From positions 1-33,912 of the forward strand of contig JAUZPR010000021.1 of assembly GCA_030705825.1 (NCBI GenBank): a stretch of DNA of 33,912 nucleotides. Reading direction: 5' to 3'. This DNA is from Bacillota bacterium. Its GTDB lineage: Bacteria > Bacillota > Clostridia > Acetivibrionales > JANLFN01. The translations under genes were made by a program, and so were the position numbers. The stretch's first letter is position 1, and every line of letters begins with the position of its first letter. Positions 15,701 to 25,008 of the stretch are shown one piece after another. Below the pieces are notes generated by a model. The model made no database searches. It saw only the letters and a program-made list of their open reading frames with translations, and had not been told where the DNA came from.

Positions 15701-17215
15701 CTATTCATTGTCGTCGGGGGTAGGTGCTGCATTAAGGGTGAATGAGAAAACCGTCCCTTTTCCGGGTTCGCTTTCTACCCAAATTTCCTGCCCATGCCCA
15801 TTAACAAGATTCTTTACTATTGCAAGTCCGAGACCGGTACCTGATTTATCTTTTCCTCTCGATTTATCCGATTTATAAAATCTGTCCCAGATCATATCAA
15901 TCTCATCCTGATCTATTCCAATACCTTCATCTTTTACCGAGACTACTACCTTGTTCCTCATATTTTTGGTGTTTATTTCTATTTTCCCACCGTTGAACGA
16001 AAATTTTACAGCATTGTGCATCAGATTTATGATTACCCGTTCAATGGCATCAGGATCGGCTACAACAAATGCTTCTTCATCTTCAAAGTTGGCTTCCACC
16101 TCAAGTTCCTTTTGTACAATGAGACTTTCAAGCTTGATAATACAACGTCTGCAAAGTTCATTTATATCGATAACCCTGAAATTAAGAGGTATATCGCCCG
16201 ACTCAATTTTAGCCAGATCCAGCAGATTGTTTACCAGTCTGTTCATTCTGTTTATTTCATCCCGTACAACATTCAGATAGTTAAGCTGCCTGTCGGGAGG
16301 TATGGTTCCGTCCAAAATGCCTTCAATGAATCCTTTAATGGAGGTCATAGGCGTTCTAAGTTCATGAGAGACATTTGCAACAAAATCTCTTCTCATCTCT
16401 TCCAGGTTCCTCAAATCGGCAACCATCTGATTAAAGCTTTCCGCCAATTCACCAATTTCATCCTTTGATTTTATAGTAAGCTGTTTCTGGAAATCTCCGC
16501 TTGCTATAACTCTTGCAGCTTCATTAATCTGCTTAAGAGGTTTTGAAATGCGGCGTGAGAAAACATATATCAGAACAACTGAAATAATGGATGAAACCGA
16601 AACCGATATTATAAAGAAATTGATAACCGAAGTTCTTGTCTTTGTTATCTCGGATATGGGTGTACTTATTAAGATACCAAGATAACTGGATTTGTTGCTG
16701 TTTGCAAGGGTATATTTAAAAGGTTTTTCTATTGTAAGCCAGGTATATGGCGTGTTTTGATACAAACCATAGAAATCTCCCTTTTCCTTTAATTCAGATG
16801 TCTGACCGGTGGTTATTTTTTTATATTGTTTTTCGTCTGGCAGTTTTATGCCTGAATCATCAGTTTTCATATTACTCTTGATATTTTGCTGAATTCCCAT
16901 ATAATCAGCCGTTGGCAGTATAATATACCCGCTGCTGTTTACAACCCATATATAAGAACTGCTGCCTGCAGTAGAATTTATAAACCTGGATAGCAGCATG
17001 GCTGCATCAAGGCTGGTATTCTTGTTCTGCAGATAGGGGAGAAAAATATTCAGCTGGTTACTTATATTATCAACCTTCTGTTCCATAAGTTTTACCTGTT
17101 CATCGGAAACATAGTTGTCAAGAAAGTAAAACAGTGTGATTCCAGCTATTGAATATCCCAGTAACAGTATTGCTATAAATATGACCACAAGCTTGCTGAA
17201 TATGGTCTTGAACAT
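15701..17215 (-). CDS. sensor histidine kinase (HAMP, HisKA, HATPase)
   Basis: 504 residues. The start ATG at 17215 has GGAGG five bases upstream. Membrane helix 1 (about 4-32) and helix 2 (about 199-220) enclose an extracellular sensor region of about 165 residues. A HAMP linker (RRISKPLKQINEAARVIASG) leads to HisKA with the phosphorylated histidine near residue 284 (FVANVSHELRTPMTSIKGF). The ATP-binding domain shows NLMHNAVKFS (N box), DEGIGI (G1) and GTGLGLAIVKNLV (G2). The response regulator gene ends 57 bases upstream on the same strand, and the HtrA-type protease gene is next downstream. This suggests envelope or secretion stress as the signal, though the sensor domain itself says nothing about the ligand. 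Confidence 0.94.
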   Translation of the reverse strand: MFKTIFSKLVVIFIAILLLGYSIAGITLFYFLDNYVSDEQVKLMEQKVDNISNQLNIFLPYLQNKNTSLDAAMLLSRFINSTAGSSSYIWVVNSSGYIILPTADYMGIQQNIKSNMKTDDSGIKLPDEKQYKKITTGQTSELKEKGDFYGLYQNTPYTWLTIEKPFKYTLANSNKSSYLGILISTPISEITKTRTSVINFFIISVSVSSIISVVLIYVFSRRISKPLKQINEAARVIASGDFQKQLTIKSKDEIGELAESFNQMVADLRNLEEMRRDFVANVSHELRTPMTSIKGFIEGILDGTIPPDRQLNYLNVVRDEINRMNRLVNNLLDLAKIESGDIPLNFRVIDINELCRRCIIKLESLIVQKELEVEANFEDEEAFVVADPDAIERVIINLMHNAVKFSFNGGKIEINTKNMRNKVVVSVKDEGIGIDQDEIDMIWDRFYKSDKSRGKDKSGTGLGLAIVKNLVNGHGQEIWVESEPGKGTVFSFTLNAAPTPDDNE

Positions 17216-17272
17216 ATTAACCTCCAAAACTTAGCTAATATCTATTATAGAGCGCAAAAAACTATACTTTCA

Positions 17273-17959
17273 CTATTTTACCTCGAACTTATAACCTACA
17301 CCCCAAACAGTTTTCAGCTGCCAAATCTGGTTTTCTATATCGATTTTTTCTCTCAGCCTTTTTACATGTACATCAACGGTCCTGGAATCTCCGTAAAAAT
17401 CAAATCCCCATACATGCTCCAGTAGCTGCTCCCGGGTAAATACCTTATTGGGATTTGATGCAAGGAAATATAAAAGCTCCAGTTCCTTCGGAGGCAGTTC
17501 AAGATCTTTCCCGAGTATTTTAACAGTATAATTGCTTTTATTTATAACTAAATTCGGATAGATTATTTCCTGGGAATCGGTTTCCTTATGTTCATATCTT
17601 CTTAAAACAGCCTTCACCCTCGCAATCAGTTCTTTAGGATCAAAAGGCTTAACCATGTAGTCATCTGCTCCAAGTTCAAGCCCAAGGACCTTGTCAAAGG
17701 TTTCGCCCTTTGCTGTGAGCATTATTATGGGTATATTACTGACTTTTCTGATTTCTCTGCAAACCTGCCAGCCATCTGCACCCGGAAGCATTATATCCAG
17801 AACTACCAGGTTGGGTGTAAAATCCTTGAATACTTCAATAGCCTTTAAACCGCTATATACAGGAAGAACCTCAAAACCTTCCTTCTCCATATACAATCTC
17901 ATCAGTTCACATATGTTAACATCATCATCAATAACAAGTATCTTTGACTTATTTGTCAT
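17273..17959 (-). CDS. OmpR/PhoB-family response regulator
   Basis: 228 residues. The receiver domain has the acidic pair DDD (11-13), phosphoacceptor Asp55 (LVVLDIMLPGADGW), Thr82 (IIMLTAKGE) and Lys104 (MVKPFDPKE). The winged-helix output domain (about 130-228) includes LPPKELELLYFLASNPNKVF and SRTVDVHVKRLREKI, the DNA-recognition helix region. ATG start at 17959 follows GGGGTGAGGG. It is the first gene of a two-gene unit with the histidine kinase and has its own promoter next to the trp terminator. Confidence 0.95.
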   Translation of the reverse strand: MTNKSKILVIDDDVNICELMRLYMEKEGFEVLPVYSGLKAIEVFKDFTPNLVVLDIMLPGADGWQVCREIRKVSNIPIIMLTAKGETFDKVLGLELGADDYMVKPFDPKELIARVKAVLRRYEHKETDSQEIIYPNLVINKSNYTVKILGKDLELPPKELELLYFLASNPNKVFTREQLLEHVWGFDFYGDSRTVDVHVKRLREKIDIENQIWQLKTVWGVGYKFEVK

Positions 17960-18022
17960 ACCCTCACCCCGTATATCTATTATTCCCTGTTTTATATAAT
18001 GTTTTTGACGTTCATCTATAAT

Positions 18023-18051
18023 ATTATACCAATTGCAGAGATTAAAAACAA
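18023..18051 (-). promoter_or_regulatory. promoter of the two-component genes
   Basis: On minus, TTGTTT (18046-18051), a 17-base spacer and TATAAT (18023-18028), 64 bases before the regulator start. The -10 is perfect and the -35 moderate. It overlaps the tail of the trp operon terminator. Confidence 0.5.
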
Positions 18052-18077
18052 AAAAGGCTGTTTATTTACAGCCTTTT
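18042..18077 (-). terminator. terminator of the trp operon
   Basis: AAAAGGCTGT (18052-18061) pairs perfectly with ACAGCCTTTT (18068-18077) around a six-base loop. On minus the stem is followed by a T-rich tract (18042-18051). It is about 145 bases beyond the trpA stop. Confidence 0.8.
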
Positions 18078-18137
18078 CATAAAAAGTTTACAAATTATTC
18101 ATGTAATTCAACTTATCCATGGAATTCAACTCCCCTG

Positions 18138-18155
18138 CCCCTCAATCTTGAGGGG
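18138..18155. repeat. short palindrome after trpA
   Basis: CCCCTCAA and TTGAGGGG form an 8-base-pair stem with a two-base centre. There is no T-run. It lies between the trpA hairpin and the operon terminator; role unknown. Confidence 0.5.
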
Positions 18156-18164
18156 TATTCTTAG

Positions 18165-18196
18165 AAAGCTGGCAATGCTTTCGCATTGCCAGCTTT
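18165..18196. repeat. perfect 14-bp hairpin directly after trpA
   Basis: AAAGCTGGCAATGC (18165-18178) and GCATTGCCAGCTTT (18183-18196) pair perfectly around a four-base loop, 25 bases beyond the trpA stop. No uridine tract follows on minus, so it is probably an RNA 3'-end stabiliser or an extragenic palindrome rather than the main terminator. Confidence 0.7.
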
Positions 18197-18221
18197 AAAG
18201 AGTTTCTTTACCATACGGCTA

Positions 18222-19016
18222 TTATTCATCCATTGCGCTTCTCAAACTACTGACAAATTCACCTACTTTAGCTACTGCTTCATCTTCGGTGCTGCTTTCA
18301 CCTACTCTTCTTACAATGGCGCTTCCTACTATAAGCCCGTCGCAATAGCCTTTAAGCTTTTTTATATGCTCGGGGGTAGATATCCCAAATCCCAGAGCCG
18401 TAGGTATTGTTACAGACTTGTTTATTATTGAGAAAAATTCTTCAAAATTGGTATCAAAGCTCTCTCTTGTCCCAGTAACCCCAAGAGATGATACACAATA
18501 CAGAAATCCTCTTGCACTCCTGGCAATTCTTTCTACCCTGTCTTTGGAAGTCGGAGATACCAAAGAAATAATATCAATAGAGTACTTTAAGGCTGTATCC
18601 TTTATTTCATCCTGTTCTTCAAAAGGAAGGTCGGGAATAATTACCCCGTCCACTCCTGAATTTTTACAGTCGTCAAAAAACTTATCGGCTCCATATTGAA
18701 ATATACAATTATAGTACAGCAGATAAACAATCGGAACTTTGACCTGAGTCCTCATTTCCATAACAGCGTCCATAATATTTTTAATTTTAATATCATTTTT
18801 TAAAGCCCTGATATTTGCTGCCTGAATAACCGGTCCTTCTGCAATGGGATCTGAATAGGGTATACCCAACTCAATCAAGTCGGCTCCCTTTTGTTCTATT
18901 TCGCTGACAATTTTTTTTGTAGCTTCAATAGTCGGATCACCAGCCGTGACAAATGTAATCAGAGCTTTTGTATTTATATTTTTCAATTCATCGAATTTAT
19001 CCTGTATTCTACCCAT
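18222..19016 (-). CDS. trpA: tryptophan synthase alpha chain
   Basis: Cleaves indole-3-glycerol phosphate to indole and glyceraldehyde 3-phosphate; the indole passes to TrpB. 264 residues, a TIM barrel. Catalytic Glu is in LIELGIPYSDPIAEGP and catalytic Asp in DGVIIPDLPFEE. The phosphate site is ALGFGISTPEH and GLIVGSAIVRR. ATG start follows AGGAGG. It is the last gene of the operon, 28 bases after trpB. Confidence 0.97.
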   Translation of the reverse strand: MGRIQDKFDELKNINTKALITFVTAGDPTIEATKKIVSEIEQKGADLIELGIPYSDPIAEGPVIQAANIRALKNDIKIKNIMDAVMEMRTQVKVPIVYLLYYNCIFQYGADKFFDDCKNSGVDGVIIPDLPFEEQDEIKDTALKYSIDIISLVSPTSKDRVERIARSARGFLYCVSSLGVTGTRESFDTNFEEFFSIINKSVTIPTALGFGISTPEHIKKLKGYCDGLIVGSAIVRRVGESSTEDEAVAKVGEFVSSLRSAMDE

Positions 19017-19044
19017 AATAACCTCCTATCATCATAATATCCTG

Positions 19045-20244
19045 TTAACCTTCCGATGATATATCCTCCCCCATGTACTTTGCTATCGAATAAACGTCCT
19101 TATCTCCTCTTCCCGAAATATTTACAACTATGATTTTATCTTTGGGAAGAGTAGGTGCCAGTTTTACAGCATATGCCACCGCATGTGCACTTTCTATTGC
19201 AGGTATTATACCTTCTACACGAGTCAGATATTTAAAGGCTTCCACAGCTTCATTATCGGTTGCAGGTACATATTGTGCCCTGCCCGATGAATATAGGTGT
19301 GCATGCTCCGGACCTATTCCCGGATAGTCAAGTCCTGCAGAAATGGAGTAAACAGGGTCTATCTGTCCATCCCTGTCCTGAAGGAAATAGGATTTCATAC
19401 CATGAAGAACTCCTACACTTCCCTTGGCTATTGCTGCGGCATGTCTTACGGTATTAACACCCTCTCCGGCTGCTTCAACACCTATCATATTTACTTCCTT
19501 ATCTTCAATAAAAGGATGGAACAATCCCATAGCATTGCTTCCGCCGCCTACGCAGGCAATAATGTAATCGGGATATCTTCTTTCCTTTTCCATAATCTGT
19601 GTCTTGACTTCCCTGCCTATTACGCTTTGGGAATCCCTGACTATCATAGGATAGGGATGCGGGCCTACAACCGAGCCTATGGCAAAGTATGTGTCATCTA
19701 TTCTTGAAGCCCATTCACGCATTGCTTCACTGGTAGCATCCTTCAAGGTTCCTGTGCCTGATAAAACAGGTCTTACTTTTGCACCCAAAAGCCTCATACG
19801 AAAAACATTAAGTGCCTGGCGCTCCATATCTTCTTTACCCATGAATATTTCGCATTCCATATTGAACAAGGTAGCTGCTGTTGCTGTTGCCACTCCATGC
19901 TGGCCTGCTCCGGTTTCCGCAATAAGTCGTTTCTTGCCCATTCTTTTTGCCAGCAGCGCTTGGCCTATTACATTATTGATCTTGTGAGAACCTGTGTGAT
20001 TCAGATCTTCACGTTTAAGGTAAATTTTTGCCCCGCCCAGGTCTTTTGTCATCCTATCGGCGAAATACAACAAAGATGGCCTTCCGGCATATTCCTTAAG
20101 GTAGAACTCAAATTCTCCAATGAATGATTTGTCATTCTTGAACTTTTCATATTGATTTTCCAATTGAAGCAGTGCATTCATCAGCGTTTCAGGTATATAT
20201 TGACCGCCAAATTCGCCATATCTGCCCTTTTTCTGTGTCGCCAT
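19045..20244 (-). CDS. trpB: tryptophan synthase beta chain
   Basis: PLP enzyme that condenses indole with serine. 399 residues from the ATG at 20244, nine bases after GGAGG; a TTG three codons upstream touches the ribosome site and is rejected. The PLP lysine is in [20 protein letters not shown], and the phosphate-binding loop is [10 protein letters not shown]. The N-terminus ([16 protein letters not shown]) is that of the standard TrpB1 type that pairs with TrpA. 26 bases separate it from trpF. Confidence 0.98.
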   Translation of the reverse strand: MATQKKGRYGEFGGQYIPETLMNALLQLENQYEKFKNDKSFIGEFEFYLKEYAGRPSLLYFADRMTKDLGGAKIYLKREDLNHTGSHKINNVIGQALLAKRMGKKRLIAETGAGQHGVATATAATLFNMECEIFMGKEDMERQALNVFRMRLLGAKVRPVLSGTGTLKDATSEAMREWASRIDDTYFAIGSVVGPHPYPMIVRDSQSVIGREVKTQIMEKERRYPDYIIACVGGGSNAMGLFHPFIEDKEVNMIGVEAAGEGVNTVRHAAAIAKGSVGVLHGMKSYFLQDRDGQIDPVYSISAGLDYPGIGPEHAHLYSSGRAQYVPATDNEAVEAFKYLTRVEGIIPAIESAHAVAYAVKLAPTLPKDKIIVVNISGRGDKDVYSIAKYMGEDISSEG

Positions 20245-20270
20245 CTGTGTCAACCTCCATTTAATGCAAT

Positions 20271-20894
20271 TTAAATAGCTCTAGCTATTTCTATAAAATT
20301 TCTGATCTTGATTTCATCTTTAAACCCTTCGGTTTCAACTCCGCTGCTTACATCAACAATATAAGGCTTTACAGCCTTTATAGCCCTTTTGACATTTTCA
20401 CTGTTAAGGCCTCCGGCAAGAACTATTCTTTTATCACTGGCTGCTTTGGCAGCAATGTCCCAGTCGAAAATCTGACCTGAACCGCCATAGCTGCCTTTAA
20501 CAAAAGTATCAAGCAAATAAGCATCGGCATCATAAGAGTAAAGCAAATCCAAACTGCTTTTGTCAATGACCCTTATACTCTTCCATACCTGCGTTTGATA
20601 TCCTGTTCTTTCTTTTATTTTAACAAGAAAATCCGGAGCTTCCTCTCCATGTATCTGGACCGCATCAAGGCTGCATGCTTCAACTGCCGCTGCTATTTCT
20701 TCCAACCCGGCGTTTACAAAAACTCCGGCCTTTTTTATATCCTTATCAAGGCCTGCCGAAAGCTGTGCCGCCTCAGATAAGGAAACCCTTCTGCGGCTTT
20801 CGGCAAATACAAAACCTATATAATCCGGCTTGTACCTGTTTACGTATTCGATATCCTCATGTCTTTTAAGCCCGCATATTTTAACCAGTGACAC
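20271..20894 (-). CDS. trpF: phosphoribosylanthranilate isomerase
   Basis: Amadori rearrangement of phosphoribosylanthranilate to CdRP. 207 residues. The N-terminus [18 protein letters not shown] carries the catalytic Cys of the KICG motif. The catalytic Asp lies in AYLLDTF, and [10 protein letters not shown] plus [11 protein letters not shown] form the phosphate site. The start is GTG directly after the trpC stop (TAA-GTG), with GGA seven bases upstream, so translation is probably coupled to trpC. Confidence 0.97.
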   Translation of the reverse strand: MSLVKICGLKRHEDIEYVNRYKPDYIGFVFAESRRRVSLSEAAQLSAGLDKDIKKAGVFVNAGLEEIAAAVEACSLDAVQIHGEEAPDFLVKIKERTGYQTQVWKSIRVIDKSSLDLLYSYDADAYLLDTFVKGSYGGSGQIFDWDIAAKAASDKRIVLAGGLNSENVKRAIKAVKPYIVDVSSGVETEGFKDEIKIRNFIEIARAI

Positions 20895-21680
20895 TTAATT
20901 TTCCGCCTTCATTTCCAATACCTTCTGCTTTATTGAAGCTGCCCTCATAAAGGTTTCACCTATCAGTACGGCATCAACGCCAAGTTCTTCCAGATATTTC
21001 ATATCTTCCGGGGTCCTTATTCCGCTTTCGCTTACCACAACCTTATTATGAGGGATGTAATTCAATAATTTTTCGGTTGTAGTTATATCTTCTTCAAAAG
21101 TATGCAAATTCCTGTTATTGATACCTATAATCCTTGCATCAACAGCCAGAGCTCTTTCAAGCTCATTTCTGTCATGAACTTCTACCAGACACTGCATACC
21201 GAGGATTCCGGCAACGATATGGAACTTTTTCAGTTCTTCATCGTTAAGAATGGCTGCAATAAGCAGTATTGCATCTGCTCCCAGATACCTTGATTGATAT
21301 ACCTGCCACAGATCTATTATAAAATCCTTTCTGAGAAGCGGTAGAGGAACTGCCTGCCTGACCCTCATCAGATAATCGTCGCTTCCCTGAAAGAAGGTTT
21401 TCTCGGTAAGTACCGATATAGCCTGTACTTCAGCCTCATTATATTCTCTTGATATTTCAACAGGGTCAAAATTCTCCCTTATAAGCCCTTTAGAAGGTGA
21501 AGCTTTCTTTATTTCAGCTATGATGGAAACACTGCCGTTTCTTTTAAGCGAACCGTAAAAGTCCAGAGTTTTGTGCAAACCAGGCCTTTTCAGTCTGTCC
21601 TTCCAGCCATCTATTGATATTTTACTTTTCTCTTCCTTGAGCTGCAGCTTTTTTTGAATAACTATATCATCTAATATCAT
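20895..21680 (-). CDS. trpC: indole-3-glycerol phosphate synthase
   Basis: Closes the indole ring from CdRP. 261 residues. Key blocks are SIIAEIKKASPSKGLI (catalytic Lys), PLLRKDFIIDLWQVYQS (second Lys and phosphate contacts), LVEVHDRNELERAL (Glu), IIGINNRNLHTFEED, and VVSESGIRTPEDM. ATG start follows AGAGG. An 87-base gap with a hairpin separates it from trpD, the widest gap in the operon. Confidence 0.98.
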   Translation of the reverse strand: MILDDIVIQKKLQLKEEKSKISIDGWKDRLKRPGLHKTLDFYGSLKRNGSVSIIAEIKKASPSKGLIRENFDPVEISREYNEAEVQAISVLTEKTFFQGSDDYLMRVRQAVPLPLLRKDFIIDLWQVYQSRYLGADAILLIAAILNDEELKKFHIVAGILGMQCLVEVHDRNELERALAVDARIIGINNRNLHTFEEDITTTEKLLNYIPHNKVVVSESGIRTPEDMKYLEELGVDAVLIGETFMRAASIKQKVLEMKAEN

Positions 21681-21727
21681 GCTTTACCTCTGTAAGCTTT
21701 TTATTTATTGGCAATATTATAATTTTG

Positions 21728-21746
21728 GGGCGGATTTAAGCCGCCC
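21728..21746 (-). repeat. hairpin in the trpD-trpC gap
   Basis: GGGCGG (21728-21733) pairs with CCGCCC (21741-21746). On minus it is followed by CAAAATTAT, not a uridine run. It may protect or partly attenuate the message between trpD and trpC. Confidence 0.45.
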
Positions 21747-21767
21747 TTATGATATTTCAATTTTCGG

Positions 21768-22799
21768 TTAATTGGTAGCTTCACACAAGAAACCTTGGGA
21801 ATAGGATTTAAGTTCTTCGAGCTTGCTTAAAGCCTTGCCGCTGTCTATAATTTCAGCTGCCATAGCCAACGCCTGTTCCATGCTGTCTGCTGCCTTTCCC
21901 ACATACAATGATGCTGCTGAGTTCAATAATACTATATCCCTTTGTGGTCCTTTCTCACCGTTAAATATCCTGTATATGATTTTTGCGTTTTCAATTGCAT
22001 CCCCGCCTTTAATATCATCGGATGAGGCTTTTGCTATACCATATTTTTCGGGATCGAGTTCATAATTGTTTACCTGTCCGTTGTTAAGCTCGGAAATTTT
22101 GGTAGTTCCGGTAATTGTTATTTCATCAAGTCCGTCTGAACCATGTAGTACCATTGCCCTCTCAATATCAAGATTTGCAAGCACCCTTGCAATAGGCTCG
22201 GTAAGCTTTCCGTCAAATACACCGAGTACTTGCCCTTTGGCGGCTGCCGGGTTTGTAAGAGGTCCGAGTATATTGAAAATGGTTCTTATTCCTAGTTCCT
22301 TTCTCGGTCCGCCTGCATATTTCATGGATTTATGAAAGGTAGGGGCAAACATGAAGCCTATACCCACACTTTCAACACAGCTTTTTACCTGCACCGGAGT
22401 AAGATTAATATTTACTCCGAGTGCTTCAAGCACATCCGCACTTCCGCTTCTGCTTGATACCGACCTGTTTCCGTGCTTTGCCACAGAGACTCCTCCTGCC
22501 GAAGCAACAAATGCAGCTGCTGTAGAAATGTTGAAGGTATTGGCTCCGTCTCCTCCTGTTCCGCATGTATCAATATAGTAATCCATTTCAGGAGAAATTC
22601 TGTCTGCTTTATCCCTCATTACTTTCGCACAGCCAGTAATTTCTTCAATTGTTTCTCCCTTAATCCTGAGAGCAGTCATAAAGCTCCCTATTTGTGCCTG
22701 TGTTGCATTTCCGTCCATAATACAGCTCATTGCTCCCATAACTTCCTGCTCAGTAAGGTTTTTTCCCTCTACCAGCTTTTGAATGGCATTTTTAATCAT
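21768..22799 (-). CDS. trpD: anthranilate phosphoribosyltransferase
   Basis: Joins anthranilate to PRPP. 343 residues from the ATG at 22799, five bases after GGAGAGG; an ATG six codons earlier is inside the ribosome-site region. The PRPP site is DTCGTGGDGANTFNISTAAA, followed by SVAKHGNRSVSSRSGSADVLEALG. DGLDEI is the second metal site. Not fused to trpG, unlike in enterics. It lies between trpG (29-base gap) and trpC. Confidence 0.98.
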   Translation of the reverse strand: MIKNAIQKLVEGKNLTEQEVMGAMSCIMDGNATQAQIGSFMTALRIKGETIEEITGCAKVMRDKADRISPEMDYYIDTCGTGGDGANTFNISTAAAFVASAGGVSVAKHGNRSVSSRSGSADVLEALGVNINLTPVQVKSCVESVGIGFMFAPTFHKSMKYAGGPRKELGIRTIFNILGPLTNPAAAKGQVLGVFDGKLTEPIARVLANLDIERAMVLHGSDGLDEITITGTTKISELNNGQVNNYELDPEKYGIAKASSDDIKGGDAIENAKIIYRIFNGEKGPQRDIVLLNSAASLYVGKAADSMEQALAMAAEIIDSGKALSKLEELKSYSQGFLCEATN

Positions 22800-22828
22800 A
22801 ATAACCTCTCCTCTCATCTCAGCTCAGC

Positions 22829-23401
22829 TTATTGATTTACCTGAAGAAAATTGTTCAGAATTCTTTTACCCTCAGGTGTCATTATTGATTCCGGGTGGAA
22901 TTGTATTCCGAATACCGGATATTCCTTATGTTTAAGCCCCATTATCTCACCATCGTCTGTAACTGCAGTAACCTCCAATTCATCAGGCAGGGTTTCCTTT
23001 TCGACTATCAGTGAATGATATCTTCCGGCCTTTATTTTACCGGGCATGTCGTTAAATAATCTACAGCTGTTTTTAACCTTTATTTCGGATGATTTACCAT
23101 GCATCAATTCTTTGGCATGTATGACCTTCCCCCCGTATGCCTCTCCTATTGCCTGATGTCCCAGACATACACCCAGTACCGGTATTTTGTACCCAAATTT
23201 TTTTATTACTTCTATTGAGATACCCGCATCAGCCGGGAATCCAGGACCGGGAGATATTACGATGTGTGATGGCTTCAGTTTTTCTATTTCCTCAACCGTG
23301 ATTTTATCATTCCTTAATACCTGTATATCACTATTTAATTCGCCTATAAACTGATAAAGGTTATAGGTGAATGAATCATAATTATCAATTATAAGTATCA
23401 T
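22829..23401 (-). CDS. trpG: anthranilate synthase, glutamine amidotransferase subunit
   Basis: Supplies ammonia from glutamine to TrpE. 190 residues, class I amidotransferase: nucleophile Cys79 in VLGVCLGHQAIGE, catalytic His and Glu in FGIQFHPESIMTPEG, oxyanion loop VISPGPGFPADAG. Its ATG overlaps the trpE stop (ATGA, four bases), so translation is coupled. In some Firmicutes the same subunit also serves folate synthesis (PabA); no pab gene is here. Confidence 0.97.
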   Translation of the reverse strand: MILIIDNYDSFTYNLYQFIGELNSDIQVLRNDKITVEEIEKLKPSHIVISPGPGFPADAGISIEVIKKFGYKIPVLGVCLGHQAIGEAYGGKVIHAKELMHGKSSEIKVKNSCRLFNDMPGKIKAGRYHSLIVEKETLPDELEVTAVTDDGEIMGLKHKEYPVFGIQFHPESIMTPEGKRILNNFLQVNQ

Positions 23402-24882
23402 CTTATATATTTCGCCTCCTCCAAAGCTTTAAGCAGTGCTCTTGACTTATTCAGCGATTCTTCGTATTCTTTTTCGGGAACCGAATCTGCAACAATTCCG
23501 GCACCTGCCTGTACATATGCTGTCTTATCCTTGCAGACAATAGTCCTTATTGTTATGCAGCTGTCCAGGCTGCCGTCAAAGCTTATATAACCGATAGCTC
23601 CTCCGTATGGGCCTCTTTTTACAGTTTCAAGCTCATCTATTATTTCCATTGCCCTTATTTTGGGAGCCCCCGAAAGGGTCCCTGCAGGGAGAATTGCCAT
23701 AAGTGCATCAAAATTGGTTTTTTTCTCATCTAGCGTTCCCTGGACATTGGTTACAAGGTGGATTACGTGGGAGTACTTTTCTATATGCATTGGATCTTTT
23801 ACAACTACCGATCCGAATTTTGAAACCTTTCCTATATCGTTTCTTCCAAGATCTACAAGCATTGTATGCTCTGCAAGCTCCTTTTCATCTGAAAGCAGTT
23901 CTTTTTCAAGCTCTGCATCTTCCTGGGGAGTTGAACCTCTTTTTTTGGTCCCTGCTATGGGGCAGGTCTCAACTATCCCATTTTCAACTCTTGCCAGCAT
24001 CTCTGGAGAAGAGCCTATTATCTGGTATTGATCAAATTTAAGATAATACATGTAAGGTGAAGGATTGATTACCCTCAGCGCTCTGTAAATATCAAACGGT
24101 TCACTTTCCAGCTTTGTAGAAAGCCTTTGTGACAATACTACCTGGAAAATATCACCGTTCCTTATGTATTCCTTGGCTTTAAGAACATTGCTGCAGTATT
24201 CTTCCTTTGATATGTTGCTTGTAAAATTGGTTTCAGATTTTTGAATATTGTAATTGTATTTTGTATTTTCGGAAATTTTCCACCTTCCGTTGAGAATTTC
24301 CTTATGAATTGCCTTTATTCTTTCAATTGTGCTGTAATAAGCCCGTTCAATATTACCGTCTATATGGAGATTAACAATAATGTGTATTTTTTGTTCCAGA
24401 TGGTCAAAGGCAATAACTTCATCAGCTATCATGAAATGACTGTCGGGAAGATGCAAATCGTCTTCAGGAACATTGGGCAATTCCTCGCAGTACCTTATCA
24501 GATCATAACCGAAATATCCTACCGCACCGCCGTTAAATCTCGGCAAGCCGGCTTCCTTCATACCTTTAAAAGCACCGATTACTTCTTGAAGCGCCTCTAT
24601 TGGATTGCCTTCAATATTTCGTATATTTCCGTCCCTATCCTCAACAGTTGATTTGCCGTCTACACTTTTAAAAATAAGTGAAGGATTTCTGCCTATAAAT
24701 GAAAATCTTGCCCATTTTTCGCCTCCCTCAACGCTTTCCAGCAGGAAGCAGTATTTGCTGCTTTCAAATCTTTTAAAAATACTTATGGGCGTTTCCATAT
24801 CGGCGTAAATTTCCATTGAAACAGGAATAGTATTATATTTTTTGGATAATTCTTTTATTTCTTCCAGACCGGGATAAAACAA
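23398..24882 (-). CDS. trpE: anthranilate synthase component I
   Basis: Converts chorismate to anthranilate, the first committed step of tryptophan synthesis. 494 residues from the TTG at 24882. The start is chosen because AGGAGG is nine bases upstream and FYPGLEEIKELSKKYNTIPV is the family N-terminus. The frame stays open for 55 more codons upstream, but those lie in the regulatory leader. The feedback-site region ESVEGGEKWARFSFIG holds the LLES-type tryptophan-binding motif. The catalytic half has GSSPEMLARVENG, CPIAGTKKRG, HTMLVDLGRNDIGKVS and PAGTLSGAPKIRAMEIIDELE. First gene of a complete trpEGDCFBA operon. Confidence 0.97.
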   Translation of the reverse strand: MFYPGLEEIKELSKKYNTIPVSMEIYADMETPISIFKRFESSKYCFLLESVEGGEKWARFSFIGRNPSLIFKSVDGKSTVEDRDGNIRNIEGNPIEALQEVIGAFKGMKEAGLPRFNGGAVGYFGYDLIRYCEELPNVPEDDLHLPDSHFMIADEVIAFDHLEQKIHIIVNLHIDGNIERAYYSTIERIKAIHKEILNGRWKISENTKYNYNIQKSETNFTSNISKEEYCSNVLKAKEYIRNGDIFQVVLSQRLSTKLESEPFDIYRALRVINPSPYMYYLKFDQYQIIGSSPEMLARVENGIVETCPIAGTKKRGSTPQEDAELEKELLSDEKELAEHTMLVDLGRNDIGKVSKFGSVVVKDPMHIEKYSHVIHLVTNVQGTLDEKKTNFDALMAILPAGTLSGAPKIRAMEIIDELETVKRGPYGGAIGYISFDGSLDSCITIRTIVCKDKTAYVQAGAGIVADSVPEKEYEESLNKSRALLKALEEAKYIR

Positions 24883-24891
24883 TACATCATT

Positions 24892-24907
24892 CCTCCTTTT
24901 ATAAGGA
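24892..24907 (-). promoter_or_regulatory. trpE ribosome binding site within a small hairpin
   Basis: The trpE Shine-Dalgarno AGGAGG (24892-24897 read on minus) overlaps one arm of a 5-base-pair stem, TCCTT (24903-24907 on minus) with AAGGA (24894-24898), loop of four. Bacillus trpE has a separate SD-blocking hairpin controlled by TRAP. This one is short, so its effect is uncertain. Confidence 0.35.
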
Positions 24908-25008
24908 AGATATGAGTATGGATGTGAGTACAAGGAACCGGCTTTTACAAACCGGTAAATCATATGACATGAAATGTTAAACAGGTAAATTTTCTTTTGG
25001 AAAATATT

